Shown in pieces: positions 27,001 through 43,100 of a stretch of 64,000 bases of DNA. Source of the DNA: Acanthaster planci (lineage: Eukaryota > Echinodermata > Asteroidea > Valvatida > Acanthasteridae); the NCBI RefSeq assembly GCF_001949145.1, contig NW_019091455.1:857017-921016 (forward strand), written 5' to 3'. The translations under genes were made by a program, and so were the position numbers. Under the pieces are notes generated by a model. That model did not search any database. It had not been told where the DNA came from and saw only the letters and a program-made list of their open reading frames with translations. Every line of letters starts with the position of its first letter. The stretch's first letter is position 1.

Positions 27001-30000
27001 CAATTTCTGTGATGTTTATGCGTACCTAGCGTCGCGATTGGGCGAACCATCAATAATGCAGTAATTCAAAATGTCATTGTTTCCGAGGAGAGTAAGTAAT
27101 TTGTGCAGCAGGTACATATACATTCAAGTGACTTTTATCATTTTTTGCTAGTTCGGTGTCGCTGCTTGGTGGTCATGTATTTGAGATCGTAATAGACCTT
27201 ATTCGTGGTGCATCCATTTTGATCATGTTCCCTGAATCTATCATATTTAATATTATCTGGTAAATGAGGTGGTGCCGGACTAGTTAGGGTGTCAGACCTC
27301 ACTTTCAGATTTTCTTTTCTGTTTTAATAGTTTTAAAAGATTTAGATGCAACTTGTCACCATTCTTAAATAATTCAAAATGTATCAAAATGTAAAGCTGA
27401 TATTAACTTGCAAAGAATTTTTATTTCGTTGCCGTTATTTTTACTCACAGGCTCCAAATATGAAAAGTCAACCCCACTTTCAATTCAAGATGGCCGCCAC
27501 ATAACATAAATAGGCCTATTGTCTATAATGGACATTGATCTGGGAGATTTAATGCAAAATTTTCTTTAAGAAATTTACATGTATCGCAAGGCAAAACTTT
27601 CAAAAGTACAAAAAAGTCCTGCACAAAGTTTGTAACCTTCGGATGAAGCGTGACATGAAGTACTGACATGGACTTACGAACAATTAAGCAGGTTTTGGAA
27701 CAAAATTTTGAGTGTGTAATCTTGGCATTTAAGTTGCACTACCATACAGCTTGAGGTATTCATAAATTGATCATTTTGAATCTCGTTTCCAAAGTGAGAA
27801 ATACGTTTTAAAGTCATGTTAATTCTATGAGCTCTAATCCCACTTTTAAAAATTCTTCTATTCAGTTAAGTTTTGGCTCCTTGTATTATCTGCTGTAGGT
27901 CGGCCAATTTGAAATTTGAAAAGCGGGGTGGCTGCCTCATCATAGCAGTTTTTACTTTTGGCTTCATGGCTAAACTAGCTATTCACCCCGTAGCAGCATT
28001 GGCAAAATTTTCCTCGCTCACATGCACATAAACAAAGCGTGCATGGGTAATTCAAGAATAGGAAGGGCGATGTTGGCAAAATGACCCGATAAAGGGAAAC
28101 CAAACCAAAAGGCTGACAGAGCGTGGGCGCTGACACGTGCCGGTGTGGGAGGGGAGACTTTCAAAACTACACGTGTTCCAATTTTAGGGCCTTGCGTAAC
28201 TTGGGTCATAGTTATAGGGGCCGCTTTCTAGAACAGAATCAATGCGGTCCTTCAACGAGGTGAGATTTTAAGGAGAAAAATTGTCTGTAGGCCTACAGCT
28301 GACTATCAACATAAAGCGCACTGTTGTATACTGTTATAAACTGCAAATTCTGAAACCCAATCGTCTAGGTTCCAGAGCTGCTAAGCAGACGATCTTGCTT
28401 AGTATAGGCCTATTTGTGTGCTGAGCAAAATTCATCAGGAAGGCAGTCAGAAGTAATACAAAACCGTTGCTGCTTGATTTGGTACCAGTATTTGCTCAGC
28501 AAACATTTTCCCGAACTCTACAAAAATTTGAAAATGGGTTTTAACCAGAATTATTTGCTGGCCCCTTCGACCATATCATGACGAGGGTTGACTGTATAAT
28601 ACTGAGAAGGCGGTCTTTGGAAATCAATGAGAAGGCAATGTGATGCACGTCAACTTGGCATAATATACGGGTCATGATATTGACTTAAATTTTTCACAGC
28701 GGTGCATAAAAGCACGGAAGAAGGAATGATGTCACCGTATTCTGAGAATCTGTGAAGGACTCTCCGATTTCAAAAGAGTGAAATTTTATCGAATCTGACT
28801 GCAGGACAAATGATTGCATGCAAATGAATTCATTCCACTGAACAGATCCAATTCCCTGTCTAAGTGATTTTTTCGGTTCACAGGTCTTTAATGTAATAAT
28901 TTTGGCCCCAGTAGAGTGTCATGGAATGGCATTTTGGGGAAACCCGGTTGAAACACTCAGAATTTGTATCGATGTATTTCACGCGTGACTATGGAAGTGC
29001 AACAAAAAATACAATATTATGCGGTCTTAATATGGCATCTTGTCATAACAACAACCAGAAACCGAAACGATGTTGAAATGCTCGGCCGAATGATCTTTCA
29101 CTCCATGGAAGAAAAGGGACGAAGCTTTAATCAACCCATACCGGCCTACCGAAGTGAAACTCTTGCCAGCTTTTAGTGCAAAAAGTTGTTGCAAATGCAA
29201 CTCCGTCTAACTCGCCGAATCGGTTTCGACCACCGGGAAAAAATACGAAAGAAGAATAGAAAGTGCTACCCGCGGCTGCTTATTTGATTACGTATGGGTG
29301 TTGTCCACTTAGCTGGACGATCTGACGTACGTATACTTAGATAGCACCTTGGCCCAAATCGGGAGGGGGCGAATGGGATAGAGCAGCGTTTCCACGGTTT
29401 CCTGATATTCCGCTTCTTTCTAGCTTTCGTTAATGTCGTGCATATAGAGGAACTGTTTTTGGCACTTCGGAGCCCAAGGGTTAGTGTGTGCCGCCGACCC
29501 GTTGGATGCTACAAAAGTACCAGAAAAAAATCGAGGGAAAAGAAACTTATGCTGACGCCGGGGGGGGGGCAAACTGAGATTTTGATCATTAAAAAAAGAT
29601 TCTGAGTGGTCAATCGCCATTTCTATGCGTCAATGTGGGTTCAACTCGGTGCTTCTTTGAGGCTATCGCAGCAAACAGCGGCCCACCTGATTTTCCTCTT
29701 CCCCATGGGGCTCTCTTCTGTGATCCTCCGCCCCGTCGGGTCCCGAAGCCCTCTGTTCCTTATCTTGAAAGGGATGCAAGTTGCAAGGTTTAGAAGCATC
29801 GGGGAGTTTAGGAAAACGCGTGTTCTGTGGAGAATTGCACTTACTTTCAGAGAATCATCGTGCAACATGCGTGCAACACGAAGAAGCCTTTTGCGAGTTA
29901 AATTTGAATAAAATCTGGTACATTGAGTTATCTATTTGCACATAAACATAACGATTTGAATTCCCCAGACTAAGGACCCTGTTGCCATACCTCGTGATTC

Positions 30001-33000
30001 AGGGCAAGCTTTTGCATAGCGACCACCATCTCTGGAATGGACTGGTTCCTTTGTGCCCTTCTTATCCATTGAGAATAGTGTATCGTTGCAAGGCGCCTCT
30101 TATGCAACTAAGCACAAGAACTCAGTGTACCAGATTTGGGTCAAAGTTAACACGCAAAAGGCTTATTAAAGGAGTTTAATTTAAAAGGATCAAGAACAGT
30201 ATATGGCACATTATATCGCAGAAGGTTAGACAGAGATAGGCCTGTGGAGGGCGTGGTCATTCGGCCTTACTCCTGGAAACCGAGCCTGCTAAATATCATG
30301 CCTTCTATAGATGAGGGTCTCACAACATGCTATCTAAAAAAAAATCCAATTTTGGTGCAGTTTTACGGGGGGCAGTTCTCTCAAACCTGCTTGTATTACC
30401 GGTACCGTAATGAGCATTGGAACCAGACCGCCTGGAGGGCATAGTAAGAAAAAAAATATACGTCGAAAGCGTACATTTCGATCTCTTCGAATTCAACCGC
30501 GAATCCACGACACATAAAAACTTGGAAGTTTAGCATGTATATATAGGACAATAATTAGCTAGGCTTGCAAATCGCTCCCAACTCTTCATACTAGCCTATG
30601 AGCCACGAGCTGTACCAAAACAGGACGCAGTTTTCTTAGCAACGGGTGCTCGTTTGGTCAGAACTGAACTTCGCTCGTTCACGAAATGCATGCGTTGCTG
30701 TCGCATCGCTACTGACAAAATGAACACTCCCGACCAACATGGCTCTTTTTTACCGATGAGGGGGGTGCTTTTCCTCTAGGCGGATTGTGTAGGCCCTACT
30801 AAAATATGCACCAAAACAATCCAAGAAAAAAGCGGGAGAAAATATGTCACCCACTTGAAATAGTAATGAATTTGATGCACTTTGATTTTTTGTTGTTGTG
30901 GAAATACAAGTAGTCCACACAATTTCCTTTTTCTTCTATCCAAAGTGCACGGGTCTTCAGTTAAGGTCCGTAATTGTCAGTATATTTGCACCGAATACCA
31001 GTACTTTTCTTGGGAGTATAGACCTAATGACAAGTATACAAGGCGCTAAATATCAAGTACGTGTACTACGGAAATCGCCACGACTGGAAACGTATTTTCG
31101 GTCGGGCTTTGAGAGTTTGGGACTACTCAAATGGTCTTCAGCCTCGTTTTCACTACATATACTGTACACTAGTCTTATTTTGCTCCTACCCGAGGTAATC
31201 CCTGACGTTTCTTTGGGTGTGTGTTCAAGACACTGCATTTCACGGGACCGTGATGTTATGCCAGTGTCGGTCCGCTTACGGCGGTCGTATAAAACGCTGC
31301 GGTTGTTTTCAGTTTCTGGTATGTACTGCGTCTTCGTGGAGCTCGATTTATGGCAGTTAATGGTACGGTACGCTAGAAGGATGCCGAGGCGAAAACAACA
31401 AAAGGCCCATCTACTGGCAATAATCAGTGAATTTGATGTGCGCGCGATTCGATGCTCTCTTTTAGGACACCTATAAAGATGGCGGCCACGTGCTTGTTGA
31501 CTAATTGTCTTAGCATTAGCATAACTGACCACCCAAAGTCTTCACATTTTCAATCCTTATCACGCAGAGCCATCCATGCTAAAAAGCATAAGCCACACTG
31601 TGCCCGCTCATGAGGAGATGACCACAAAAGTACAGTGGAAATGTGTATTTCAAAAAGCCGTCTAAATTCATGTTTACCTTGAATCTTGTCCGTAGAGAGG
31701 TCATACTGTGTGTCGACTCCATGCAGAAGGGCAGGCATTATGCGTGGCCATATCGTGACGTCACGGTCTCCCCGCCCAATGCCCCCAGCCGTCAAGAATG
31801 ACCACCGGTTAGAAGAGCTGTCAGCCACGCTCTGTTGGCCTCAAAACACGCACCTTACGACACCCCCCTTTCTGCGCACCATTCCGAAACCCGCTGACCA
31901 CTGTGCATTTCGGTGCCCAAGAAATCTTCATGCATAAGGTTATTGTACTTGACCCCGCGTAGTACCCATGTAATTGCGAGAACCAACGTGCACTGCCCAA
32001 TGTCCCCGTGGGGTTTTCTTTTCACCATCATTCTTCCGACATAATTCATGAGCTCATCACTGAGCTGACCAGTGAAAACCTGTAACGCCAGTATCTAATT
32101 CTGATCCTAATTCCACCTAAAAATAGATGAATATAAAACCTCGGCGTTTCTGTGGTATAATCTTACTGTTTGGTGCCATAGTTCGTGAATAGGCCTTCGT
32201 GATTGCAGTTGCACATAGCATAAAAATATATCTATTGGTAATGGAGGTTGGTTCCCAGACTCCTTACAGGGCATACCTTTTTCGTTTCACAAATACATGT
32301 AGACTTCAGTCAACATCTTCAATATTTAATTATTGTTTTATAGGCCTTTACCCTCTTCAAGAGATTGGAATAAAAATATTCCTTCTGGATCCGTTTGTTT
32401 GTTATGTATGTTATTGTATTAATTTTGTCAAGTATGAAGGTCAGGGTTAAATATTTGTCCATTCCGAAGAGACCCCCCGTCAAACCATGCCCGGTTCCAC
32501 CTCGACTACATGGTTATAAAACATACATTAAAAACTGCAGCGGATAATTGATCAGTTCGTCGAATTACTGTTAAAAACAAATGGGAAATATTCGACACAT
32601 GTGACTTGCAGCCGTAAGTTGTAGATTCATATCATTTTGTCTTCGCACATCTAGGCCTAGTGACATCGGTCAGTGGATTTCTGCGAGATGTGGAGAGGGC
32701 TAGAGTGGTAACAGTTCCTCCCAGCTAAGACATATCGTATCTCTATAGAGCATACTGGTCTTCCTTACGTGCGTCGCGCTGGCTGTATCATCATGGGTCC
32801 AATCGTCTACCGAACAGCAGGAGACTACACATGTGCAGTGTGTCCATTCGAGAAAAAAAAATTAAAAAAATTAAATATGGGGTGCTGGTTATCGAGCGTG
32901 GTGTCAGCAATGGCTACGTGTAAATTGAAGGTGTTGCATACTGTGAGCATGTTTTCCTCGACAGAAACCGTAGAAGCCGTCCGTATTGTTTTCGCGGACG

Positions 33001-36000
33001 GCATGGTTTAGCACCTGCCGTTACAATGAATAATCAGCATGGCTTCACAGAGTTGAACCATTTGAAGGCTCGAAAGCCTCGCAGGTTACTTAAAAGGTTA
33101 CTTGTTGCTAGTGCACTGTATCTGTTACTTGACCACATGCGGGGAAATTGGGTCTAAAACAATGCTCCCCTCAAACCAAGGCTGTTAAAAATAGCTACGG
33201 CGTTTTTTTTATACAGATCTCAGTGACGTCGAAGTACTTTCCGCCTGTATATTTCCTTTGTGTAAAAAACTTGTGGTCCTGAAATCTGCAGAACAAATGA
33301 AAAACCCAGAGAGGACGGTCACTCACCTTTCACCACGAGCTGATCTAAGTCCACTTTTTGCAGATGTTCGTTGGCATTGAATTGTTACAGCTCCTTTGCA
33401 TAATGTCAACTTAAATTTCGGGCAAATGTGGAAGTGCTATGGCCTTTTGTCAGACTCTTCACACTTGTGTATTGACGGCGCCCGAGCCAAAATGAGCAGA
33501 CGCGCCGTTGCGGTGTGTTCTGTTCCCGCTCGAGTGGGTCACAATGGGCCCGCTCCCCTCTCTATTCATAAGGGAGCAGCATCACCGCAGCTGGTCCCGG
33601 CAAGTTTCAAATTCGCGCCATTTTTTTTGTTTTATTAATTTTTTTTTCTTTTTGAGGGGGGGATCGTCTGATGCTTTTGTTAGTTCTTGGCGGGAGACTA
33701 GTGCTTTGCAACGCCCCTTTGAACACCGGAACTATCCAATTCTTCACCAATTACTCTTTGAATTGGGGGTGATAGAAAAAGGCACTAGTCAACGTCGCAG
33801 GCCCCATGAGGCTTCAGCTGAGGGTAATAATTACAGTTTTATTGCATGACATTGTTACTGGCATTTATAAAATGCGTTTCCGGACTGAACTCGATGTATC
33901 AGGGAGTCGTTTGAGGAAGCTTAATCCCCCGAAACCCCCGTGGCACAGTAAGAGCTTAACGAGCTCTGTGAACGTGTATTTTTTTCCATCTGGTAGAAAA
34001 CAGGAAATATATACGAATAGAAATTTAGTTACAAAAATTGTTGATGCTAGTGGCTCACTAGAATTATACTTTACAACACCAAAATCACCGTCGGTCTGTC
34101 CTTCCCCGTTCCCCAATTTTGTCACTGTCGAGAAGTAATTAATTAGCTCGTCGCGTCGGTTTGCCGGATGTCCGGTCGGTTTGGATGGTTGCATAGTCAC
34201 TTGGTTTATTTTCTATGAATTATGTTTTAATATCAAGCCTATGTACCTACAGAATTCCACAATTTAGATCTTCTAAGTTAAGAACTAGTGCATGTGGAAT
34301 AGAGCACAAAAATCTTTATAATATTGGTTCTGCGTTAAAAAGAGTTATTGATTTGATTCTCTGGTATGAGGATCGAATGTCCTCTGGAGAATTCCAAAAG
34401 TATTTCGATAATTCCTCAGTGAAAACAAACAGCTTGCTAGCTCAACCAAAACTGTTGCGACACAGCAGGGTCTAACAGTGATGTCAATATCGCTTTCATA
34501 AGTGCCTATTTCCTTGGGGGGCTGTTTCTCAACATAAATCTTGTGACTTCAGCTCCTCCCGCCGTAGTTTGCTCAACGCCACTGTGGGGCCAACAAATGA
34601 AAGCAAAATGAATATGCACGCACACATAACCAATAACAGAACGAATAGTTTCATTACGTCGTCAGTTAGTATCCTTTCGTAGTCTTCTGTCTCTTACATG
34701 GGACTCGCGCTCGGAATTTCCCTCGAAGAGGTGTTTAACATCGCTACATAAAAGACAATTAAGTGAAGTTTACACTGGAGCGTGGTTTGTGGGAATTCAT
34801 TCCTCTGAACTTTTTTTTTTCAAAATGTTCATCTTGTGCACTTGTTGAAGGTAACTGAGGGCGCTGTCGCGGTGATGTCATTTTAAGTCAACACTGCACC
34901 GCTTATAGGGCGCTCTGTTAAAACTTATGTAGCTCATTAAAACACCCATTTGCCCACGGACTGACTGTCATGAAACGATTAATGATGAAAAACCGTGACC
35001 GTGGCGAGTATACCCAGATTCGGACAACGTTCAGTGCTGGAACTGAACAATGATCAAGATTTGGCCTATGATGACGTCACAGGGTTGTTTATGAATATGG
35101 CAATGGCATATAACCATAACAAAGTCTGGAAACACGCTCAAAATGGCAATACGAAGACGGCAAATTAAAGTAATTGGGGCACAATACTGCAGTTGAAGGT
35201 CCCAACTGAATTAAACAGTGGCGCTTAGAGATCGTGTAGCGATCGATGCCAGACTACCAGAGCCTTGGGTACACGTTAGTTGTTATAAGATGTCAACTTA
35301 GGAGCAAACAGACCAACAAACAATTATAATCCATGTCCCCAAAGCTCTTATTTCCACTATAATCATTTTCTCGATTTTATATTTGTCTTTTCCCAAACAT
35401 GCGATCTGACAGTCTGCCTGACTTTGTTCAAGTCAAAAAAGCATGATGGGAGTATCTAATAACTTTTTCGATTCCTCCTCCGAAGAATCGAAGATAGTCG
35501 TTGTTCAAGTCTGTTGTTATGCATGTGAACGTGTTTCAGCCCTCTCCCTCACGCGCAGTGAATGATTCACCAACGTAATGGCCATATTTTCCAAAACTTC
35601 AAATACCCAACGCTATCCTGGACCTCTTCCACTAATATTTATAATCCAAAGGAGGGCCCGTTTTAGCAACAACAACGCCCACCAAAAACTCAGTCTCAGT
35701 ATTAGCCACGACAGAGTGACGTCACCAGCATAGAATCTGTGGCGCGTTTCGGCCTCGATCGGTCAGCGTCGCCCTCGGTGACGTCATGCCCGACTCCTGG
35801 CGCAGAGTCTCACGTTGGATCTCATCGTATTGTTGTCCATTAGGATGCAACAGACTTGCCCAATGCGTTGCCCGGCAACATGAAAACCGACTCTCCCTGG
35901 TCGCTTCGGACGTGGTGTCCGTATACGGGACCAGCATATCAGCTGTCACGGATTTGCCCGTTAGCTATTCCTGTGAAGGGGATACACAATTCCCGCTATA

Positions 36001-37077
36001 TTTGTTAGCAATTAAAAATTCAAACCCATGGAATAATAATTATAGAATACATATTCATTTGAGAAAAATATTGTGGGATGCTTGGCATTTATTTTTCACC
36101 CAGTGATACCGACTATCGTTTTTAGAAGACCAGAGCACGACTATACGTAATTTGTAAATAAGATCTAGAAAAAGATATTCGATTCAACTCAGTTTCTGAT
36201 TGCCATTGCTGGCTCACCACCTGAAGGCAGGCAGTACATTTGTAGTTGTAACTTTAGTTTCTGTCAGTGTATTGTTTTTCTGATAGATCTCGGATTATGT
36301 TGTGTCGTTTCATAGCGTTGCCCCACCATGCATTCATCGACGACGCTGTTCGTTCGAGTCCCACCTTGCAGGTTTTTGAACCACAGAAAATCATGTGTGG
36401 TTCCTTCTGTGCGCCAGATTCCACAAAAAAGTCCCCAGAGTAGCAACGTTAATTATAAGCCACAATTTGTCAGTAATACTTGTACTTTGAAGCTCTGTTT
36501 CAACCAGCACATTCGTACTCTTCTTCCCGATAAAGTAGCTTATCTTCCTATTGTATCACAGAAGTTGAGCTGGCTTTTATTTTTAGCAACTCTCATACAA
36601 CCTTTAGCGTAAGCACTTTCGGTTGCATGTACGTGCGGTTTTTACGCCCGCTCCAAATATGGGAACCAAATCGGAAAGTGCTTTGGAGCGATTAGTTTTG
36701 AAGAAAACTGTTTTCTTCCTCGAGACATATACTCAAAATGTCACCCTTCTATAGGTTTGACAGGGATTTTGAAAGACCTTTTACTGCTTACTGTAGAAAC
36801 TTGTCTTCAAGCTTAGTAACAAACAAAATAAGCACACTCAGCACAAAGTCAGCCGTTTTGATTTTTCTTCTAGTGCTTTTTTCAAGTCCAGTCAAAGCAA
36901 ACGGTACATCAAGCAAAGTAATGAAAGAAGGACGCGAAACAGAAACATTGTCTCCGTTCAATGATGGTCAGTTTTTAGTTAACACTTCTTTTCATACCGC
37001 ACAGCAAATAATTTTGGAATTTCTTGCGCATGCTTGTGGTTGACCGGCCGGCCGTCTGTCCGTCTGTGTGTCGGGCG

Positions 37078-37117
<40 letters not shown>

Positions 37118-40100
37118 GCAGTGATTTTGTCTTACTTCAAACAGAAGGAACGTGGAGGGGAACGGACAGTGCATACGCTGTGTACCCAGGGGTTTGCTAA
37201 ATAGAAATTGGAAGGTTCATGAATACCGCCGTTAGTTTCCCTGCTTGACTGACTTAAATTCTCTTCTGCTTTCTCATGCGCTGCTGAATGCATGCTACTG
37301 TGCTCCTCGTTCGTCTGTATGGTGATTGAGGGACACCAGCCAAGGTGAACCTCCCCTGTGGGTCTCTACTCCAGCTTGTTTTTTTTCCCCCTCGGCTTTA
37401 ACTTATGCCTCTCTGCAAGACTAGTTCGCTGCACAGCTGTTCCTTTAGTGAAACAAGTACAGATATCGTAATATCTTCTCTCCCCTTTTCCTCTTCCTCT
37501 CTGAAAATAGGCCTAAAACTTCAAACGCTGTTACCATGAATCCCTCTCTCATCGTGAACTCGTTCATACTGTCCCCATTATTACTGTCGCATTGTCTATT
37601 TTCTCCTCGCCTCGAATGCCTAAATCCTACCTCCGTATATTTCTTAGCAATGTCTTCAATCATTTCTTCTTTTCAGGAATGCCTGCATTTTGTTTTTCTT
37701 GCCGTGTTTTCAGTGCAACAATTGAACCATTTACTCAGAAGCCTCTACTGTTTAGAATCAGAACAGCCATCACAACGCCAGGCGTAATGGGGCCTTGCGT
37801 GCCAGTGTAGCGGCGACGAAAAAACTCACCCAGCACATTTACAAAGCGTTATTCCTGATGGCATCTCATTGCTATGACAACCATAACGTCACCCGTTTCG
37901 GGGGTGACCATTTTTCCTCGCTGGATCTTTTCAGATAGCCTTTTTATCAGGCGGTAAAATTAGTTGTAATTTGGCCACAAGGTTTCGGGCTATTCGCATA
38001 ATATTTATATCCATAGATTTGGGCCTAGGTCCCCAACCGTGTTCTCTTTTTATTGACGTAGGCCTAGGTCATGAAAAAAACACAAATTGTGTACGTTTTC
38101 TCCGAAGCTAAGGGGAAATCCAGCGGATGGGGACTGCAGCAGTAGGTTGCAGAAGCGAGGGAATGGAATGCAGGGCACAAGGTGTTTCGAGATTATTCTA
38201 TGCTGGAAATCTTGTCCTCGTGGGAAAGGGTATGTCGCATTGTCTCATATCATAGCATTGTAATTGGCCATTGTTGAAGCACAGATTTTTGTTCGTGTTT
38301 GCAACACTGCGTGACAAAAGCCGGAGGCGAGATATTTTAGCACTCGGAGGAATGACGTCATCTTTTAATGGTAAACGATTACTCCTGCCGCATGTTGGCG
38401 CCCTTCGCTGAAAGACGATGCATGTCCTGGCCTCCCGTTCACGCGTTATTGTATCGTGGTTGCAGTTTGCGCCTTGTGCCTCGATGCCTCCTCCAGCTCT
38501 CCGACCAAATGGTGCACCATTTGCTTACTGGTAGAGTTGCTTGACCCGAAGCTCGACCTGTTCATACTTCGTGTATGCACGTCTGTTTGTTTGTTTGTTT
38601 TCACTGTTTTGATGCTGTTTTGATACACCGACTGATTTTGCCTCAGTCAGCGACATAGCAACGCAATTTAGTAACAGTATCTATTCCGAGACAAATACTA
38701 TCAATTTTTCTCTGTATAAGTCTATTAATTCCAGGACCCTTTTTCAAGTTTTAGCTTTTGGTTCTTCTTAGGTAATGAGGCTTATAACTCTCGGTACCTC
38801 GGTTCAGTACAAAACTGTCTTTTGGCCTACATCAGTTTAAGTACCCAAGTGACTATTAACAACTGTTACAGCTGCTGGTTATATTATGCAGCAATATGGT
38901 AAACAAGCTTGCTGCGATACCCTTCTGTTTCTCGTCATGTGATCAGGCAGGGATCGCCTGTACAAGTGTCGACCTAGTCTGAAGGCATCAGCCTTCTCAC
39001 GCCATGGATCGATCTGGTCTTAATTCCAGACGTCTGTCGGCCTTACTCGAGCAGAATATCAGATGCCCTGGCTGGGAGGCCGTCCAGGCTATGGCCTTTA
39101 GATCAAAATGGCATATTGAATTTTTCAGGGAAAGGTTGACAGTTTGACCCAGTTTGTCGTCAGGGTTCATGGATTCTCTGATACAAGTATCCCGAAGGCA
39201 AACACCCCTAAGTTCAGCGATTGTAGAGTGCGTCATTTCGGACTGCGTATGTCAAACAGTTGTCACTTTGTTCTGTGTAAGCGAGTCATGGTCATTGCAA
39301 CGGTTACTGAGTATACTCTTCACAGTTGCCATTCTTAGAATTTTGTTGGCAGAGCACAACATCACTCTGAACCCACTGGACCAATTGAGATGTGGCGGAA
39401 GCTACTCGGTGTTCAAAATGTCGTTTGACGATAACACTAGCTGAATTTGAAGCGCAGGAACATCGCTGCACTGCCGCTCATTTCGGCGCCGCCCATTGGA
39501 AAGTCAGTCTGTGTTCAGAAGGGTGCAAACTCATTCTAAGCAATCATTTCGCTATTCCTGCTGTGCTTTTCCCCTCTCTTTATCTATCCGTTTCTTATAG
39601 GATGCAGATCTTTCCTGGAGAATGATGGTCAATTAACATTGTGTAAGGTATTTATTCTCCTATCCTAATGTCTTTAATCCCTTGGAAGGAGTAAAGAAAG
39701 AATAGATCAAGACTCTGATCAAGAAGAGATCTCCATCCATGCCTCTCTCCACGATTATAATATGCACATCAATATTGTAAAAGAAGAGGGGTAAATGAAG
39801 GGTAAGGGTTCGACGGCCGGTCAGGTCTGCCGTGGATGTGTTGATAACCTGTCTGGTCCAATCCGCCGGGGGAAAAACCGCTAGCCGATGACCGGTGCTA
39901 TGTCGCAGTTTCTCCCCCTATACGCCGGGAGTCTTCTCCGAACGCTATAGCTTGGACTCCACTCCAAGTTCACATTGTCGCTTCGCCAGCACTGGATGAA
40001 ATGCGCTATAGCGGAAGAGATGGACTCGAAAGGGCCGGCTGCGCCGCAACGGAGTCTGGCTGCCAAGTTATCGTCCTGCGCTGTCTTTCGCGCGGGAGTG

Positions 40101-43100
40101 ATTTAGCAGCGACTGGCCGAAATGAAGCGAGCAGTTCATTGGCTGTCAGCGACTGTTAGGTATACGAGAGGCCCCTGGCCTACATTTTGCGAGGCAGGTC
40201 TTGGCACTGGCTTTTCTGTGTGCCAGTGGAAGTTCAGTTATTTATCTGCAAAATGCAATATGCATGGTTAATCCTGGAATTATTTCATACCAAAACAACA
40301 CTGAGATTGTATTAGCAACCCCACTCTCCAAACACACCCCAAACTCCGAACCGCCAGTACAAATCAGTGACATCGTTCTGATCGCTGAAAAAGAAGTGAC
40401 AAGTAAGAGTCTTGGTACCCGCATTCCTTCAATGGACATCACTGAACAAAGTGGTATGTTCCAGGCATAATGCTCCGCGGCCTTCGTGTTACAGCGGTGA
40501 GAGCCATGAAAACAGCCTCAATGCGTTCGGGCCCAATCTGTCTGGCTGATTTTAATTACCTTCCTCTGCTTAATATCGGATGTCTCACCAAAGTGACCTC
40601 ATTTTACCGGTGTGAGCACCTACCAGACGCTCTTAACAGTTTTTACAAGTGACCCACAAACCTTGTTCGTCTTTTGGCATCCCTGAAATAATATCTCCGT
40701 GCCGATCTGAACCCCTCTAACTCTATCCGCTGCGTCACGCGTAAAGGCACCTTTCCATTATGTACGTTTTTAAGGTGCGTTGCGTACATGATGCGTTCAT
40801 GCGTTTCACTGTCATGGACGCAAAAATCGATTCCATTAACATAAAACACGTGTGTGCGTTGCGTTCGGCCGTCAAAACCGTCCGACGAGAGATTTTGATG
40901 GATCCACAACCGTCGCATCGCCTGGCGCAAGTGTCATCAGCGCACAGAAGAAAGGCGCCTTAATGACGTCACGCAGCACAGCGCTTATAGAATTGCTCAA
41001 TTTTCTCCTCTTTCTGAAGCTTTCTCAAAATGCAAGAGCATCGTGGGAACCTAATTATTTCACTGGCTCTGTTTAAACATCGCCTGAAAGATAAAGACCT
41101 GTTTTACTTTTCGTTACTGTGTTATCTGCCATGCTGGCAACTTGTATTTACGGAACACACGAAAGGACGCTGCACCAATGAATCCAGAACAGTTTTTTAG
41201 CCCCCCCCCATAATCACGCCCCGCCCCTATACAGGCTGAAGCTGACGGAGCCACCGCATAATGTTGCCCCTAGCAGACATCTATTGATCACACGGAGGAG
41301 ACGGAGACGAAGTACGAAGGATGAGACTCGGAGCGGCTGCGGGCGCAAATTATCGCGACTGACCGCTCGCCCGACAGCCGCGGGTTCAGCCAGAGTTCAC
41401 CAGCCACCGCCGCGCGGCTCCAGCTCCGTGTAATATATTCATTTGCCATAAATACATCCTTGATGCACGGCCGGACCGAAAATGTATAATGTGATTTATG
41501 AAGCCTGTTTTTTTTTTCGTCTTCCGTGAATCCGCGCGCTGCCTCGGCCGAGCGAGTCTGGATGCGGACACTTAATACGATAACGCCGCACTTTTCGGGC
41601 GAGTTTGCCTCACTGAGGTCGAATGGTGTTTCTATTGTCCGGTTCATTGAATTACGGAATCATTGAAGGACACTAGATCATTTGGGATGCGACAAACTGT
41701 GAGCAGCAACTTCAGATGTTGTACTCGACATTTTGTGAAGAAAATAATTATCACTTTGACAGATTTCGAACTCCCCTTGCCCTAACAACGAAACAGTGGG
41801 GTTTAGTGGTGCGATCTAAAATTAGGCCTATTTTAAAAATAAAATAAATCGCCGTCGTCGTTATCATTCTGGACACTGTCATCGTCACCATGGTGGCCAT
41901 TGTCTTGGTCATACTGTTAATATCATCGTCTTCAAAACCATTTTACCATCCCACTTAACATCACTTTCCTTACGAATACCATTAATCACACCATTTGCAA
42001 AATTATACCCCCCAGTGTTAGTCTGTAATCTGTATTCCCAGGGGAGGCCTTTTCTTGTTACTAATCAATTGCTGGAATTGGGGAATAATGGTTATGTTCT
42101 GAACCGAGAGCAAGCCAGAAATAGCACCCGCGTCTTTCAATTCTTGAGCAGACACCCATGAAGTGTTTCCCGCCCGCTCCGGGCGCGCTTCTCCACTCGA
42201 ACTTGGCAATATGAGAATCCATTTGCATAATGTCCTCTGATCAGTTTGCGGTGACCTGCCAAGGTGTCTTCAGACCGACCCGGTCAGCCCTTGCCTTGAG
42301 GGCAAACATCCAACTTGGCTTGACCCTTTTTCCTACACTCTTCCGTTCCGTCTTGTCAATAAGCAGCACCATATCGGTTTGACCGCGTCCACGCAAAACA
42401 GTGGCGGTCACAGTCGCACTTCATATAAACAATCCGCATCCCGACACTTTCTGTATTGTATTTTTTAATTTTTTGGGGGGCATCTGTTTTCAAGCATAAA
42501 GCACGGTCGTGTTTTTCAGATTCTCTGTTGTCGCGTGGCTAATTTGTTTGGCGGGGCCGGAGCCTCAGCTGGCGCTGACGGTATATGGTTGCACGACCGC
42601 TGATGATCAGGGTGATGTCCCGGTGAAGACGGTGATGAAAACACAATTATTGGATGCGTTGCTATCATGGACGGGTCAGTCTGCCCTTGTGGTCACTGAA
42701 GTGTTTTTGTCCGATTCTCCGTGGCCGAGGCCTACCAATTATGAGTGATTTACTATCTTCCTGCTTGAAGATGTTTGTGCTGTTTGACAACTTATCGGAA
42801 AACTGGAAAAAAAATGGTACGAAAGAGTTAGTTCTTGCATGTGAAATGAGGAGCAGTTGGACTAAGTAAGGAGCATGTATACAATGTCGATATCCCAAGA
42901 GATTAAGAAAATGATAAAACAAAATGTTAACTTCCTCCGGAGAAAGAGGGAAGAAATGTCGTGCGATGCAGCTTGTCTAATACTGTACGTGAGCTTAGTT
43001 GTCGAAAACATTGATGATTTATTTGTCTCGGTTTAGATCACATCAAATCCAATTACACGTGGTGGACGCTTATTGGCCGGAAATATATACACGCAGACAC

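Noticed and set aside
30898-31532. Overlapping 192-codon (+) and 159-codon (-) open frames
   Set aside because: Neither reads like a known family; opening on both strands reflects base composition. The YY1/E-box at its end is reported instead.
36290-36365. tRNA B-box-like word GTTCGAGTCCC
   Set aside because: No matching A box or cloverleaf arms in the expected positions; not a tRNA.
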